From: Opitutaceae bacterium BACL24 MAG-120322-bin51
GTDB taxonomy: Bacteria > Verrucomicrobiota > Verrucomicrobiia > Opitutales > Coraliomargaritaceae
Reading direction: 5' to 3'
Assembly (NCBI GenBank): GCA_905182465.1
Contig: CAJJBI010000003.1
Coordinates: 280,361 to 344,360, forward strand
DNA: 64,000 nt
Made by a program: the position numbers and the translations under genes. The notes under the pieces are model-generated. The model saw nothing but the letters and a program-made list of their open reading frames with translations. It did no database searches and was not told where the DNA came from. Of this stretch, positions 20,197 to 31,535 are shown piece after piece. Positions within the stretch are counted from its first letter, which is position 1. Each line of letters begins with the position of its first letter.

Positions 20197-20333
20197 AGAA
20201 TAGATGAAGCTAGGTCGTATAATATCGTGTGTGAAAGCAAAAAGGGTGTTGTCGTTTGTTCTACTATTCATTGACTTCTGCGCTTTTCTGCAACGAGAAA
20301 CACCTTTCAACTAAATTTTATTTGTAAAACATT

Positions 20334-22046
20334 ATGGCTGATACATCCAAACGCCCCCACTCCTCCGTAGTCGTCGACGGAAACGACCGTGCGCCCGCCC
20401 GTTCCATGCTGCGGGCCGTAGGCTTTACAGACGCAGATTTTAAAAAGCCGCAAATCGCGGTAGCCGGTTCACCCAGTGATTTGACTCCTTGTAATATGCA
20501 CCTCAGCGAACTCGCCGAGCATGCGACCAAAGGAATCAACGATGCAGGAGGCAAAGCTGTTAATTTTAGTACGATTACCGTCTCCGACGGTATCAGTATG
20601 GGCACAAAAGGCATGCGCTACAGCCTTGTCTCGCGTGACGTCATCGCTGATTCGATCGAGACCACAGTAGCCGCCGAGGGCTTCGACGGCCTCGTCGCTA
20701 TCGGTGGTTGCGATAAAAACATGCCCGGTTGCATGCTCGCAATCGCACGTCTTAATAGACCCGCTGTCTTTGTTTACGGCGGCACCATTCTACCGGGCCT
20801 CTTACCGCACGATAAAAAAGAGAGCGACCCAATGGATATTGTCTCCGTCTTCGAGGCAGTAGGAAAACACGCCAAGGGCGAATTGACCGACGAGGAACTC
20901 AAAGAAGTCGAAAAATATGCCATCCCAGGTGCCGGCTCTTGCGGGGGCATGTATACCGCGAACACCATGGCCAGCGCGATTGAAGCACTCGGGATGAGCC
21001 TACCTGGTAGCTCTGCACAGACCGCCGTGGGTGAGGCAAAGCGTAAAGATTGCGAAATGGCGGGTGCCGCCGTGCTTAAGTTACTCGAAAAAAACATTAA
21101 ACCGCGCGACATCATGACGCGCAAGGCCTTCGAAAATGCAATCACGACCTGCCTCGCGCTCGGTGGCTCAACTAACATGATTCTGCACCTACTGGCCATC
21201 GCTTACTCAGCCGAGGTCGACCTTAGCATCGACGACTTCGCCGAGATTGGTGCCCGAATCCCGCTTCTGGCCGATGTCAAACCCTTCGGTAAATATAGCA
21301 TGAACCATTTGATCCGCATCGGCGGCATTCGCCCCATGATGAAGATGCTACTCGACCGCGGACTCCTGCACGGTGATTGCCTCACCGTGACCGGTGAAAC
21401 CGTGGCCGAATCTCTCAAAGGCGTGCAAGCCTACGGCCGTTTTCCTGACGAACAAGACATCATCTACCCTTGGGATAGCCCGATCAAAAGTAGCACCCAC
21501 TTACGCATCTTGCGGGGTAATCTAGCTCCAGGTGCTGCCGTGGGTAAGATTACTGGTAAAGAAGGCGAATATTTCAAAGGCACCGCAAAAGTCTACGAAG
21601 GCGAAGAATCGGCGCTCGTCGGGATCCTCCGGGGGGATGTCGTCGCAGGCGATGTCGTCGTGATACGTAACGAAGGACCTGTCGGTGGCCCCGGTATGCG
21701 CGAAATGCTCTCCCCTACCAGTGCGGTCGCTGGACGCGGATTAATCAAAGAGGTCGCCCTCATCACCGATGGGCGCTTCTCAGGAGGCAGCCATGGCTTC
21801 GACGTAGGCCACATCACGCCCGAAGCAGCCAAAGGCGGCCCTATCGGTATCGTCAAGAATGGCGACATTATAGAAATTGACGCCGTCAAAAATACGATCG
21901 ACGTTTTAATCGACGATGCCGAATACGATGCCCGTATGGCAGCCTTTAAGCCGACGGGCGCAGGCGAAAAACGTGGTGTGCTCGGTAAATATGCCGCCAC
22001 AGTCGCAACTGCATCCGAAGGAGCTGTAACCGATAAAAACCTGTAA
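20334..22046 (+). CDS. ilvD: Dihydroxy-acid dehydratase
   Basis: Dehydrates 2,3-dihydroxy-3-methylvalerate and -isovalerate in isoleucine and valine synthesis, and feeds pantothenate synthesis. The 570-residue protein has the iron-sulfur cysteines in [11 protein letters not shown] and [15 protein letters not shown], the lysine and metal site near CNMHLSELA, and the C-terminal [12 protein letters not shown] and [13 protein letters not shown]. It lies divergent from scpB with a 137-base gap that holds its promoter. Frame intact; length normal. Confidence 0.96.
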   Translation: MADTSKRPHSSVVVDGNDRAPARSMLRAVGFTDADFKKPQIAVAGSPSDLTPCNMHLSELAEHATKGINDAGGKAVNFSTITVSDGISMGTKGMRYSLVSRDVIADSIETTVAAEGFDGLVAIGGCDKNMPGCMLAIARLNRPAVFVYGGTILPGLLPHDKKESDPMDIVSVFEAVGKHAKGELTDEELKEVEKYAIPGAGSCGGMYTANTMASAIEALGMSLPGSSAQTAVGEAKRKDCEMAGAAVLKLLEKNIKPRDIMTRKAFENAITTCLALGGSTNMILHLLAIAYSAEVDLSIDDFAEIGARIPLLADVKPFGKYSMNHLIRIGGIRPMMKMLLDRGLLHGDCLTVTGETVAESLKGVQAYGRFPDEQDIIYPWDSPIKSSTHLRILRGNLAPGAAVGKITGKEGEYFKGTAKVYEGEESALVGILRGDVVAGDVVVIRNEGPVGGPGMREMLSPTSAVAGRGLIKEVALITDGRFSGGSHGFDVGHITPEAAKGGPIGIVKNGDIIEIDAVKNTIDVLIDDAEYDARMAAFKPTGAGEKRGVLGKYAATVATASEGAVTDKNL

Positions 22047-22131
22047 TCGCGCGCGCTGGTCGAGCCTCATATATTTGCTATTCTGCAATCTGCTTTCGTT
22101 GTTCAAAATCTAATTCTTAATTCACACTATC

Positions 22132-23736
22132 ATGTCCTGGGAAAAATTCACTAAGCACTACCTCTCCATCGACGAACTCGACTTCGCGCTCGACATCAGC
22201 CGCATCGATTTTAGCGACGATTTTCTCTCCGAAATGGAGCCCAAAATACAATCTGCTTTTTTGGCCATGACCGAGTTAGAGGCAGGTGCGATCGCCAACC
22301 CAGACGAAGGCCGTATGGTTGGTCATTACTGGCTACGCAACCCCGCCCTCGCTCCTCAGCCCGAGCTGACCACTGAAATCGAAAACTGCCTCGCGCAAAT
22401 CAAGCAGATCGCAGCCGATGTCCACAGCGGTAAGATCGCCGGAGCAGGGGGAGCATTCAAGAACTGCCTAATTATCGGTATAGGCGGGTCCGCGCTCGGC
22501 CCTCAATTTGTTGCCGATGCACTCGGGGATCCGCAAGCCGACAAGTTGGCGCTCTACTTTTTTGACAATACAGACCCCAACGGCCTCGACCGCACCCTCG
22601 CCTCAATCGATGGTCAACTCGCTGAAACACTATCCATCGTCATCTCAAAATCTGGCGGCACACCCGAGACACGGAATGGAATGCTCGAAGCCAAATCAGC
22701 TTACTCTGCCGCTGGCCTAGACTTTGCTAAGCACGCCATCGCCATAACCGGCAAAGATTCCAAGCTGGACAAGGTCGCAGTATCCGAAGGCTGGCTCGAC
22801 CGCCTCCCCATGTGGGACTGGGTCGGTGGCCGCACTTCCGAACTCGCGGCTGTCGGTCTCCTGCCCGCCGCACTTCAAGGACTCGACATCGACCGAATCC
22901 TCGCGGGTGCCGCAGCGATGGATGCCACTACACGCAGTAATGTGACTGCGGAAAACCCCGCCGCCCTGCTCGCACTGATGTGGTATTTTGCCACCGACGC
23001 TAAGGGCGCAAAAGACATGGTCGTCCTGCCCTATAAGGATCGCCTAATGCTCTTTTCAAAATACCTGCAACAGCTAGTCATGGAGTCTTTGGGCAAGGAG
23101 CTCGATCTCGACGGCAAGGTCGTCCATCAGGGCATCGCCGTATATGGCAACAAAGGTTCCACCGACCAACATGCCTACGTGCAGCAGCTCCGCGAAGGCG
23201 TGCACAACTTTTTTGCTACCTTTATCGAAGTGCTGAAAGATCGCGACGGCGACTCAATCGAAGTAGAAGATGGCACCACTTCAGGTGACTTCCTGCAAGG
23301 CTTCTTCCTCGGAACCCGCGACGCGCTCTATGATAATGGCCGCCAGTCGATCACCATCACGATCCGAGAGGTCACACCCGAAGCTGTAGGCCAACTCATC
23401 GCGCTCTTTGAGCGCACCGTCGGTCTTTACGCCAGTCTCGTTAATATCAACGCTTACCATCAACCAGGCGTGGAAGCGGGCAAGGAAGCCGCGGCCACCG
23501 TCCTCGATATTGAGCAAAAGGTGATCGCTCACCTAAGAGGACAAGCAGGCACCAAGCTAGATGCTGTGACAATTGCTCAAAACTTGAACCTTGAGTCTCA
23601 GACTGAATTGATCTTTAAATTATTAAATCGCCTAGCCGTTAATCCGCGCGGACTCTCCTCGAAGCGAAGGACCCCGCTTACAAGTCTCGCTTTTATTTTA
23701 AATAATTTTATCATCCCTCCCCATAATTCAGAATGA
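22132..23736 (+). CDS. pgi: Glucose-6-phosphate isomerase
   Basis: Interconverts glucose-6-phosphate and fructose-6-phosphate. The 534-residue protein belongs to the bacterial subgroup with a helical C-terminal extension. Visible motifs are [18 protein letters not shown] (about 120), [14 protein letters not shown] (about 172), the signature around [16 protein letters not shown] (about 225) and the catalytic [13 protein letters not shown] (about 342). The extension (about 450-534) has [17 protein letters not shown], resembling a small helical domain. It overlaps the next gene by ATGA. Confidence 0.95.
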   Translation: MSWEKFTKHYLSIDELDFALDISRIDFSDDFLSEMEPKIQSAFLAMTELEAGAIANPDEGRMVGHYWLRNPALAPQPELTTEIENCLAQIKQIAADVHSGKIAGAGGAFKNCLIIGIGGSALGPQFVADALGDPQADKLALYFFDNTDPNGLDRTLASIDGQLAETLSIVISKSGGTPETRNGMLEAKSAYSAAGLDFAKHAIAITGKDSKLDKVAVSEGWLDRLPMWDWVGGRTSELAAVGLLPAALQGLDIDRILAGAAAMDATTRSNVTAENPAALLALMWYFATDAKGAKDMVVLPYKDRLMLFSKYLQQLVMESLGKELDLDGKVVHQGIAVYGNKGSTDQHAYVQQLREGVHNFFATFIEVLKDRDGDSIEVEDGTTSGDFLQGFFLGTRDALYDNGRQSITITIREVTPEAVGQLIALFERTVGLYASLVNINAYHQPGVEAGKEAAATVLDIEQKVIAHLRGQAGTKLDAVTIAQNLNLESQTELIFKLLNRLAVNPRGLSSKRRTPLTSLAFILNNFIIPPHNSE

Positions 23737-24581
23737 ATAGTCTATCCATGATACTCCGCATACTAGCAGTTGTCGCAGCCATCTCTGCGACTGCACTTTT
23801 CTTCGTCAGCAAAGGTAAACTAGCCGAGCAGCAAGCAGTCGCCCAAAAAGCCGAAAAAGCAACGGTGGCTGTTCAAGCCGAGCTAACAGTTGCGAATGAA
23901 CAAATTAGCGCACTAGAAGGTAGCCTAAGTAACGAGCGCGATGCCCTTGCCAACGAAAAGCGAAAGCTCGAAAGTATGCGCTCTGAAATGTATACTGCTC
24001 GTCAAGAAGTGAGTCGCACACAACGGCAAGTTAGCGAAGCCAAGAAAAGTATCGCAGAACTCGAAAGCACTGCTAGACGCCTACGCACAGACCTCCTTCA
24101 GTCAGAGCAGAGTCTCGCTAGTTCTAGTAAAGAAGACGAAGTCGAGCAACTGATCGAGCGCGTCGCTGAGCTAGAAGAAAGCAATGCAGACCTTAAGGAG
24201 TCATTGGAAGACGCCAAAGTCACCTCATCCACATCGCGCGCGCCTGAATATCCAGAAAGCAGCAGTAAAATAGCTTCCATTGCTACCTCTACCTACAGCA
24301 GTGGCTTCACTGCAACCAAGTCGCAAGCTCTACCCACCGCATCAATCGGGTCCGAGACTACCATTGAGTCGCTTAGTGCTGCCAATGGGCTCATCGCGCT
24401 CGCCAACAGTCCAGAGCTAGGCCTGAGTCCCGGCACCACAGTGACCATTATCAAAAAGCTCAAAGCATTGGGCAAAATACAAGTCTCTCAAGTCACGGAT
24501 GACCTAGTCTTGGCTAATCTCCTCCCTGGTGCTAAAACGCGAGAAATGATCGCAGGCACGACAGTGAGTCTACTCCGCTAA
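23733..24581 (+). CDS. Membrane-anchored coiled-coil protein of unknown function
   Basis: 282 residues. One N-terminal membrane segment (about 6-24), then a long coiled coil rich in Glu, Lys, Gln and Ala (about 28-160), a Ser/Thr-rich linker (about 165-205) and a small conserved-looking C-terminal domain (about 210-282) with [23 protein letters not shown]. No family recognised. Its ATG overlaps the pgi stop (ATGA), which suggests translational coupling, and a small lipoprotein gene follows by 21 bases. An envelope-linked role is an inference from topology only. Confidence 0.75.
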   Translation: MNSLSMILRILAVVAAISATALFFVSKGKLAEQQAVAQKAEKATVAVQAELTVANEQISALEGSLSNERDALANEKRKLESMRSEMYTARQEVSRTQRQVSEAKKSIAELESTARRLRTDLLQSEQSLASSSKEDEVEQLIERVAELEESNADLKESLEDAKVTSSTSRAPEYPESSSKIASIATSTYSSGFTATKSQALPTASIGSETTIESLSAANGLIALANSPELGLSPGTTVTIIKKLKALGKIQVSQVTDDLVLANLLPGAKTREMIAGTTVSLLR

Positions 24582-24602
24582 TCAATCACAATAAAATTTA
24601 CT

Positions 24603-24761
24603 ATGTATCGTCGCATTGCACTCCTCCTCGCCCTTGCCTTTATGGCACTCTCCACGACTGGCTGCTTCGACAGCGACCCGGACGATCAATCCGTCCCATG
24701 GAGCCGCCCAGCTGAATGGGAACGCGGCGCACCCGGCATGGGCGGCATGGGCGGCAGGTAG
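24603..24761 (+). CDS. 52-residue lipoprotein with GMGGMGG tail
   Basis: A short gene that is easily missed. It encodes a basic start, a hydrophobic core (IALLLALAFMALSTT) and GC, which serves as lipobox (TTGC), so the mature peptide would be only about 33 residues. The mature part has FDSDPDDQSVPWSRPAEWE and ends in GAPGMGGMGGR. It lies 21 bases after the coiled-coil gene, and a strong terminator follows it, which supports it as the last gene of that operon. No known function; I recall similar VPWSRP-type mini-lipoproteins in other Verrucomicrobia but cannot verify this. Confidence 0.7.
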   Translation: MYRRIALLLALAFMALSTTGCFDSDPDDQSVPWSRPAEWERGAPGMGGMGGR

Positions 24762-24781
24762 TCGCAGAAAACAGTTTATTC

Positions 24782-24813
24782 AAAAACTCCATCACTCCTG
24801 GTGGAGTTTTTTT
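24782..24813 (+). terminator. Rho-independent terminator after the pgi operon
   Basis: A stem AAACTCCA/TGGAGTTT with a 10-base loop is followed by a run of T. It separates the pgi operon from the riboswitch-controlled receptor gene. Confidence 0.88.
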
Positions 24814-24858
24814 GTGCCCGCTCTTGACAAGCCGATGTCACCCACCTTCTTTAGCGGT

Positions 24859-24961
24859 CTTCCTTAGGGGTGACCTGGCATGGGTCTGAGACGCTTCCTT
24901 CTTTCAACAGAAGCGATCCCTTCGAACCTGATCCGGTTGACACCGGCGTAGGAAAAGGAAC
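24859..24961 (+). ncRNA. TPP (thi-box) riboswitch
   Basis: The conserved aptamer pieces are in order: P1 arm TTCCTT, then AGGGGTG, the core GGGTCTGAGA, an optional arm, ATCCCTTCGAACCTGATC, CGGTTGACACCGGCGTAGGAAAAGG, and the closing AAGGAA. These match the TPP-binding core (CUGAGA and ACCUGAU...GUAGGGAA elements). The aptamer ends 73 bases before a TonB-receptor start. Between them is a hairpin ATCGCTC/GAGCGAT (24964-24980) without a T run, so control may be at translation. TPP binding would lower receptor expression when thiamin is sufficient. Confidence 0.95.
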
Positions 24962-25034
24962 GGATCGCTCTTTGAGCGATTCGCCTTCAATCGCCCAAAA
25001 CCGGATCTCAAACATACAAAAATTGAGATCCAAC

Positions 25035-27197
25035 ATGAAACACACAATCAGCGCACTTGCGCTTCTTAGCATCGCCACGACACCACTCTTCGCTGAAGAA
25101 GGTGTCGTTTCCGCCATTCCCGAACTTCCCGTGACCATCGTCACTGGCGAACTCTGGGAATCTGAACTCCAAAAGACGACTGCCAGCGTCACTGTCATCA
25201 ATCAAGCCTCGCTTGAAGACAAAGGCGTTCAACACTTCGAGGATGTGATCAACGCCATCCCCAACCTCACGTGGACGGGTCGGCACATCCCGCCCCCGCT
25301 TACATCCAAATACGCGGTATCGGCGAAAATTCACAGTTCGAAGGCGAGACGCCGGACTCTACGGTCCGCTTTTTGGTAGACGACCTTGATTTCACTGGAG
25401 TCGGTACTATAGGCAATCTCTTCGATGTACGACAAGTCGAAGTTCTCCGTGGCCCACAAGCAGGTGCATTCGGTGCCAATGCAGCTGGTGGTGTCTCGCA
25501 GATCGTCACGAACGATCCGACTCCCTACTGGACCGGCCAGGTCGAAGGCACCCTAGGCAACGACAGTCTATTTGCAGGCGGCTTTGCAGTAGGTGGCCCT
25601 TGCTTGAAAACGATCCTGAAAACTCACCTTCCGTTTCTGCTGCTATCAACTCAACAAGATGGCTTCGAGAAAACCAATCCCTCAATAAAGATGACACTAA
25701 CGAACGCGACGAGTTGAATACTCGCCTTAAGGTTCGTTGGATCGCGAATGAGGACTGGCAGTGGGATGCGACTCTTTTCTACGCTGACACTGACAACGGC
25801 TACGATGAGTGGACGCTCGAGAATACGGGCTTCGATACCTTTTCAGATTTTGAGGGCGTGACGAACAGCAGAGCTTTCGCCACAAGTCTTCGGGGCAAAT
25901 GGACCGGCTTAGATAAAGTCGAGATCACGACAATCACTAGCTTCACAGACTACGGACTCCTCAACAGTGCCGACGGCGATTGGGCAGATGCAGCTAGCTC
26001 CACTTTCGTGATCCCATTGATGACGACAATGACCCCATTACCCCGGATGTTCCACTCCGATTGACTTCAGTAGCTTTTTAATAACCGAGCGCGAACGTCA
26101 GCGCTGGAGTGAGGAAATCCGCTTCGCCTCGGTCGATAAGGAAGACGCTCTCGGCCTTATTGATCGCTGGACTGTAGGGATCTATTTTGAGGATTTCGAA
26201 GAAGATACAGAATACAATGTCTTCGGGGTCGGTGAAACGAACTACGAAACACAGACCCTTAGCTTTTACGGGCAAGGTATACACTTATTCAATGATGAGA
26301 CTCGCCTGATTGTTGGTCTGCGCGCCGAGTATTACGACTTGGATACAGTCGTCGACTACGAAGCAGACAGCTTCTTAGATTCAGATAACAATCCTAGCTT
26401 TGACGACTGGCTGTTTGGTGGAAAGGTCACAATAGAGCACGACTTGAGTGATTCGTCGACCGTCTTTGCATCGGTCACTAAGGGGTATAAGGCTGGTGGT
26501 GCAAATATCTTCCCCGGTCTAGAGGGCGACGACCCAGATTCTCCGGAAGTAGAACGAAATTTCCCTACCAGCTATGACACTGAAGACCTCTGGAACTATG
26601 AGCTAGGGCTACGTTCGAGTTTGCTTGATGGAGCGCTTGTGTCTCAACTAACTCTTTTCTATCTTGATCGCGAAGATGCCCAGCTCCGCAGCTCCGCAGG
26701 AGTCGGTGTCGATTTCACCTATGGCACCACCAATGCAGGCGATGCGGAACACTACGGTGCTGAATTAGAGACCACTTGGTATATTAATGAAAACTGGACG
26801 ATTTCGGCAGGCCTAGGATTACTCGACACCGAACTCGATACAACGGGTGATGAGCTCTCCAGCGCACCCTCTTATACTTACAACGCGAGAGTCGATTATG
26901 TTACTAAGAATGGCTTCTTTGCTAACCTTGAAGTGACTGGCAGTGATGATTTCTTCGAATCGAACAATCCGGATAATCGTGATCAGCGGATTCGCAGTGC
27001 TTTCACAGTCTTTAACGGTGCTGTGGGCTATCGTTACGAGAATTGGACACTCACTCTATGGGGACGTAATATCTTCTGACGAAGAATATGAAGAAACGCG
27101 TTTTCTTCTTCGAACAATGCCGACCTGGCGATGACAACGCTTCGAAGCTCCCGCCGACCGCGCACATTCGGCGTGACACTCTAACTACAGCTGGTAA
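25035..27197 (+). CDS. TonB-dependent receptor for thiamin or a thiamin precursor, several frameshifts
   Basis: The signal peptide is KHTISALALLSIATTPLFA. The plug follows with TASVTVINQASLEDKG and HFEDVINAIPN, and continues in other frames as YIQIRGIGENSQFEG and VEVLRGPQAGAFGANAAGG. The barrel is spread over further frames and ends with FFFEQC and PRTFGVTL, then NYSW and TAA at 27195-27197. Shifts lie near 25285, 25605, 26020, 27075, 27110 and 27180. The parts add up to about 720 residues, normal for the family, and nothing large is missing. The product is an outer-membrane transporter. Its ligand is inferred from the TPP riboswitch directly in front. The many one-base shifts could be sequencing errors or a decayed gene. 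Confidence 0.82.
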
Positions 27198-27217
27198 GCT
27201 ATCAACTTACATTTTAC

Positions 27218-27246
27218 AAAGCCCCGTTCAATCGAACGGGGCTTTT
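27218..27246 (+). terminator. Rho-independent terminator after the thiamin receptor gene
   Basis: Stem AAAGCCCCGTTC / GAACGGGGCTTT with a four-base loop AATC and a T run. It ends the riboswitch-controlled unit. Confidence 0.92.
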
Positions 27247-27301
27247 TCATGCTACCCCAAATACACTTGCCACGCCTCACTCTCCACGCCCCACTCGACC
27301 G

Positions 27302-28155
27302 ATGATTTCATCGATTGTCACGCACCCGGGCGGTGCCCATAAAGACGACTTCCTCGCTTGCGCAGTGCTACTCACACAAGCGCCTGTCGCCATCCAACGC
27401 CGCGATCCTACCGAGGCGGATCTGACTGACACCTCCGTCGCCGTGATCGACATCGGTCATCAACATGACGCCTCACTCCACAACTTCGATCACCATCAGC
27501 TTCCTCGGGACCATGTGCCCACTTGCGCACTTTCTCTCGTTCTTCAGCATCTCGGTATCTACGAAGACAGCCGCGAATTTTGCAGCTGGCTTGAAGTTGC
27601 TGAATGGTTCGACTGCAGAGGTCCGGTGGATACAGCAAAGTGGCTGGAGATGGATCGCGAAACGCTAGGCAGGCTGAACTCACCGCTCGACATCACCATC
27701 CTTCGCCGCTTCGGCAGTCAGACAGACACAAACCAGGCGAACCGATCTGGGAGATTATGCGCATGATTGGCCAAGACTTGGTCGATTACGTGACCAATCT
27801 TCGCACCCGCCTCGACTTTGTCGCCCAGCACGCGGAAGTCTGGACATTCGATGGCTTCAAAGCCCTCTTTATGCCGCGTACAGATCCCATGCCTGACGAG
27901 GCCTCTTCCGGCCTCGGCTATCACGTAGGAAAGCTCGGGCTAGAAAACGAAATCCTCGCTCTCGTCTATCCCGACAGTCGTGGCACTGGCTACGGCATGC
28001 GCCGGTTCAATGACGACCTACGCATGGAATTCACCCAATGTGAAGAAGAAGCTGACGTTCACTTTGCTCACGCCCGTGGCTTCATCGCGAAGACCTCTTC
28101 CGCCGAAGTCGACCGACTCAAGGAACTCGTCTCGTTAGCCTACCGAAAAGTTTGA
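27302..28155 (+). CDS. MYG1/UPF0160-like DHH-type hydrolase, one frameshift
   Basis: Starts with IVTHPGGAHKDDFLACAVL, the MYG1 metal-site pattern, and has VIDIGHQHD and HNFDHHQ, the DHH-type motif. The first frame ends at 27766. Removing one A in the AAA run near 27730 continues as KPGEPIWEIMRMIG and goes on to 28155, giving about 284 residues. MYG1 relatives are metal-dependent nucleases or phosphoesterases; the bacterial function is not established. It stands alone between a terminator and a convergent minus-strand operon. Confidence 0.78.
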
Positions 28156-28266
28156 TAAAGATATTTAGCCATACATTAGCTCTATCTTACGACTACTTAT
28201 CCGCTTTCCAGCCTTGCTGGATTGCGAGATCACTGGAAATGAAACGTATCTTTTAATTGGCCAAGG

Positions 28267-29641
28267 TTATGTCCAAAGATCTTCCCCGTATTGCCACCCT
28301 TCGCGGGCAGGTTCTTTTATGAATGCATTCAACTCTGGACGGTTCAGACAACCCTTGGCTGGATCCCATTCGATGCGTCCGCCGAAGCGCTGCGCTAATA
28401 CCCCGAGAAGCGCAACCTCAGTCAAGGGCGCGGCATAGTCAAAGTTTGACCCACACTCGGAGAGATCGCCTTTGATCGTAGCCACCCACTCGGCAAAAGG
28501 TCCCTCTTGCTTTATACGAGGGTATCTTTCCTCGATAGTGGCATTTTCTTTAAATTCTTTAAAAACCTCTCTGCTCGTTAGGCGAGGGTTGTTGGATCGA
28601 TGATCTAAGAAACCATTTTGTTTCTCACCGTACCAGAAAGAACCCCTGTCGGGTATCTTACCCAAATCCCACTCTGGCGGTGATTTAATGGGGGTGCCCC
28701 CATTGCGAGCCCCCTCATACCAATACATGGAGCAAGCTGCCTTATCGCCACGAGCGGGAAAGTCGTAGCGCACGACGCTATAATCGGGAATCATACCTTC
28801 GAGCGCAGGGCCCTCGCTCCACACATTCGACCACAATCGGGTCGTAAAGATCTAATATCCAGACTGGGCCGTCACCTGTGTGGCAAAACCAATCTCCAAA
28901 TTGCCCCGTACCGAAATCATTAAAACCACGCCATGTGAGAGGATGGTAGATATCATTGTAAGCAGTCTCTCGGGCAGGACCTAACCAAAGATCCCAGTCG
29001 ATTTCTTCAGGAATGGGCTGACCCTCAAGTGGCATTTGAACTGGTTTCTTGAAAAACCTACTATCCCAATTCGGCCCGTTGATGCCTAAATGCACCTCAG
29101 TAATCTGACCGAAGACGTCGGCTTCATACCACTCACGCATTATGCGTATCCCATCGTTAGTATGACCTTGATTAGCCATGTTCGTGACAACGCCATATTT
29201 ATCCTTCGCCTTACGTAAGGTGCGCGCTTCCCAAATATTATGAGTGAGAGGCTTTTGCGTGCAAACGTGCTTGCCTCTCTGCATCGAATCAATCGTAGCT
29301 GCAAAATGCGTGTGGTCGGGTGTATTAATACAGACAGCATCAATCTCGTTTCCCATTTTATCGAGCATGACACGAAAATCAGAATAGGTGGGCGTGCCTT
29401 TCCCTGCTGCCCATTCTGGAAAATGGCGGCGATCAATATCGCAAAGTGCGACAATGTTCTCCCCCTCACACCCGTCGTAAGCCAGACGTGCAATTCCACC
29501 AGCACCAATCATCGCAATATTAATCTTACTATTGGCCGATGGGCCCGCCTGCCCAATCGAGAACCGGGGTAGAATAAAAGCCCCCGCAGTCGTCACTGCA
29601 GTCGTTTTGAGAAAAGTGCGGCGGTTAATGGTCGTTTTCAT
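28267..29641 (-). CDS. Gfo/Idh/MocA-family oxidoreductase with twin-arginine signal, one frameshift
   Basis: Start set at the ATG at 29639-29641, which opens a Tat signal: [21 protein letters not shown] Rossmann nucleotide-binding domain follows ([19 protein letters not shown]), then [18 protein letters not shown] and [13 protein letters not shown], the catalytic-lysine segment (QKPL in place of EKP). The first frame runs through [15 protein letters not shown] and breaks near 28810. The other frame continues with [16 protein letters not shown] to 28267. The total of about 457 residues is normal for Tat-exported family members of Verrucomicrobia and Planctomycetes, which act on sugars in the periplasm. 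It is followed upstream on the same strand by a ThuA gene, a common pairing. TatC is encoded elsewhere in the window. Confidence 0.86.
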
Positions 29642-29663
29642 GTTTCTTATATTAAAGTAAATT

Positions 29664-30639
29664 TTATTTTCCGAGAGATGCACTCGGGCTGGTATCTGCC
29701 TCGATGTCGCCAGTGGCAAATTGGATGCCAGCAAGAAAGTGTTTAAGCATCAGTGGATCGGTATAAATATGGTGATTGTGCCCAAGGCTGGTATAGAAAA
29801 CACGTCCTTCACCGACACTCTGCACCCAACTAATTGCATAATCGCCGCAGGTTCTGCGTAATGGCGACTTTGCCATCGGCTCATCGCTACGTTCAACATC
29901 CAGGCTCAATAAGCACACGCAGCTTTTCACGCGAATAAGGCTCTTCCTTAAACTGGTAGATTTCGTCCTGAATCCGAAAATCAGACATATCACCGAAGAC
30001 AGGTTTTATGAGCGCGTGTTCTGAGTCTTCAATCAAGACGGTCACATTATGACGCCAGCTCCAGGGATGCCCCCAGAAATAACCACCGATCATATCCCCG
30101 TAGTCTTCGTCTTCGTAACAAGAATCCGTCGCGGCGTGGATACCGACTAAGCCACCACCAGCATGGACAAACTGGACCAGATTAGCGATCAAACGCTTAT
30201 GCCTCGCATGGAGCCAATTCCATTGCAGATCACTGAAGTCCTCCCGCAACTTATCCGACGGCATGAAAAAATCTAGCGTGGGACTAAGCAATACAATCGC
30301 ATCAAACGTTTTCAATACATCGATCTCGAAGTTTTCAGGGTCGTCGCTAATTAATGCTTGATAGGCACCCGTCTTAATTCCCATCCGATCTAGAGCTACC
30401 TTGCCTGTGGGAATGGAGGCATGCCTAAAACCCGCAGTGGCACTAAAGATCAAAATCTTGCGTGGCGAATCAGGCACGGCCAAGGCAATGTCCGGCAATG
30501 CAGCATCAATAGCTTCGAGTCTTTCTTGAGGGACAGGCTCATCATTAAAGGACGGCTTCCAGTCGTAGGTCGTTACGCCAGAAAAAGCGAACTGAACCGT
30601 AAGCAAAAGACTGAATAGGGAATTAAAGGAATACATCAT
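29664..30639 (-). CDS. ThuA-domain protein, exported, one frameshift
   Basis: Signal peptide near the start ([18 protein letters not shown]). The ThuA/glutamine-amidotransferase-like fold is seen in [29 protein letters not shown] and [31 protein letters not shown] (about 95-185; quoted parts only). The first frame stops at 29893. The second resumes near 29905 as [16 protein letters not shown] and carries [17 protein letters not shown], the expected C-terminal motif, giving about 324 residues. ThuA proteins occur with sugar oxidoreductases in carbohydrate use; the catalytic role is not settled. It lies 22 bases upstream of the Gfo/Idh/MocA gene, probably one operon. Confidence 0.82.
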
Positions 30640-30693
30640 ATTTAGAGTAAGGGATGATTAAGCCAATTTCACATTGGTAATTACAAAGATAAA

Positions 30694-31471
30694 TTAGAGA
30701 GCAGAAGCATTCAAGCGTCTTCGGATACGTATCAAGCCCCTCGTCATAGTCCAAAGATCCCTCCAAAGGTTCAGCTTACTACCAGATATCTCTTGCCACA
30801 TAATCGGTAGCTCTGTGATAGGCCACGCATCTTGTTGCAAAGTCGCCAGTAATTCCACATCGAAGACAAAACCACCCTCAAAGAGACGCTCGCTGACTGC
30901 ACGGTAAGACCTACCTGAGATCACTTTAGCACCACACTGTGTATCCATCCATTTCAAGCCGACAATGCCACGTACCAGTGTTCGAAAAAGGTGAAAAGTT
31001 GCTTTACGAAGCAATGAGCGCTCCACAGCCAGTGGGCCAGCAAACTGACGCACAGCGACAAAGCTCATATCTGGATTTTCGCTATCACCTGCGCAATTTA
31101 ACATACGTATGAGCTCATCCGCGCTGACAGCTCCATCGGCGTCGACGAAGGCGTAAAAATCAGCATCGGGGAACTGCTTGCCAACTTTGATAAATGGCGC
31201 CCCCCTTAAAGCTACGCTCTGGGTGGAGGTGTAAAACCACGTCTAAATAAATTTGACTGAATTTTTCCTTGAGCCGCTGCAATTGCTCAACTTCTTCAGT
31301 ATCCGAACCATCATCCGCGATCACCCAAGTTAAATTCAAACCTGATGCGGCCAAGGCTTTTGCCAATCTTACCCCAAAGCGCTCTAGACGAACCGAATCA
31401 TTCCAGACGGGAGTCACGAGTAAAAACTTTGGCAGCGTCGCAAGACATATCGTATCACAAAAAACAACCAC
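30694..31471 (-). CDS. Family 2 glycosyltransferase, one frameshift in a G6 run
   Basis: The N-terminal part has KFLLVTPVWNDSVRLERF and TWVIADDGSD, the GT-A nucleotide-sugar site. The frame breaks at GGGGGG near 31203. With one base changed it continues GAPFIKVGKQFPDADFYAFVDADGA, whose DAD is the metal-binding motif of GT2 enzymes. The C-terminal part (WMDTQCGAKVISG, GGFVFDVELLATL) matches dolichol-phosphate-mannose-synthase-like GT2 proteins. About 258 residues in total. It probably transfers sugar to a lipid carrier. It is divergent from the Agl23-like gene 65 bases away, and both may serve surface glycan assembly. Confidence 0.82.
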
Positions 31472-31535
31472 ACGGAATAGCTCAACAGCAAAGCAGGTTT
31501 GCAGACTGCGAACAAGTCCGCCTCAATCATCATCA

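Noticed and set aside
24862..25379. 169-residue protein beginning inside the TPP aptamer
   Set aside because: The upstream part is riboswitch RNA; the signal peptide starts at 25035.
30694..31104. Separate 136-residue protein
   Set aside because: It is the C-terminal half of the glycosyltransferase, separated only by a G-run shift.
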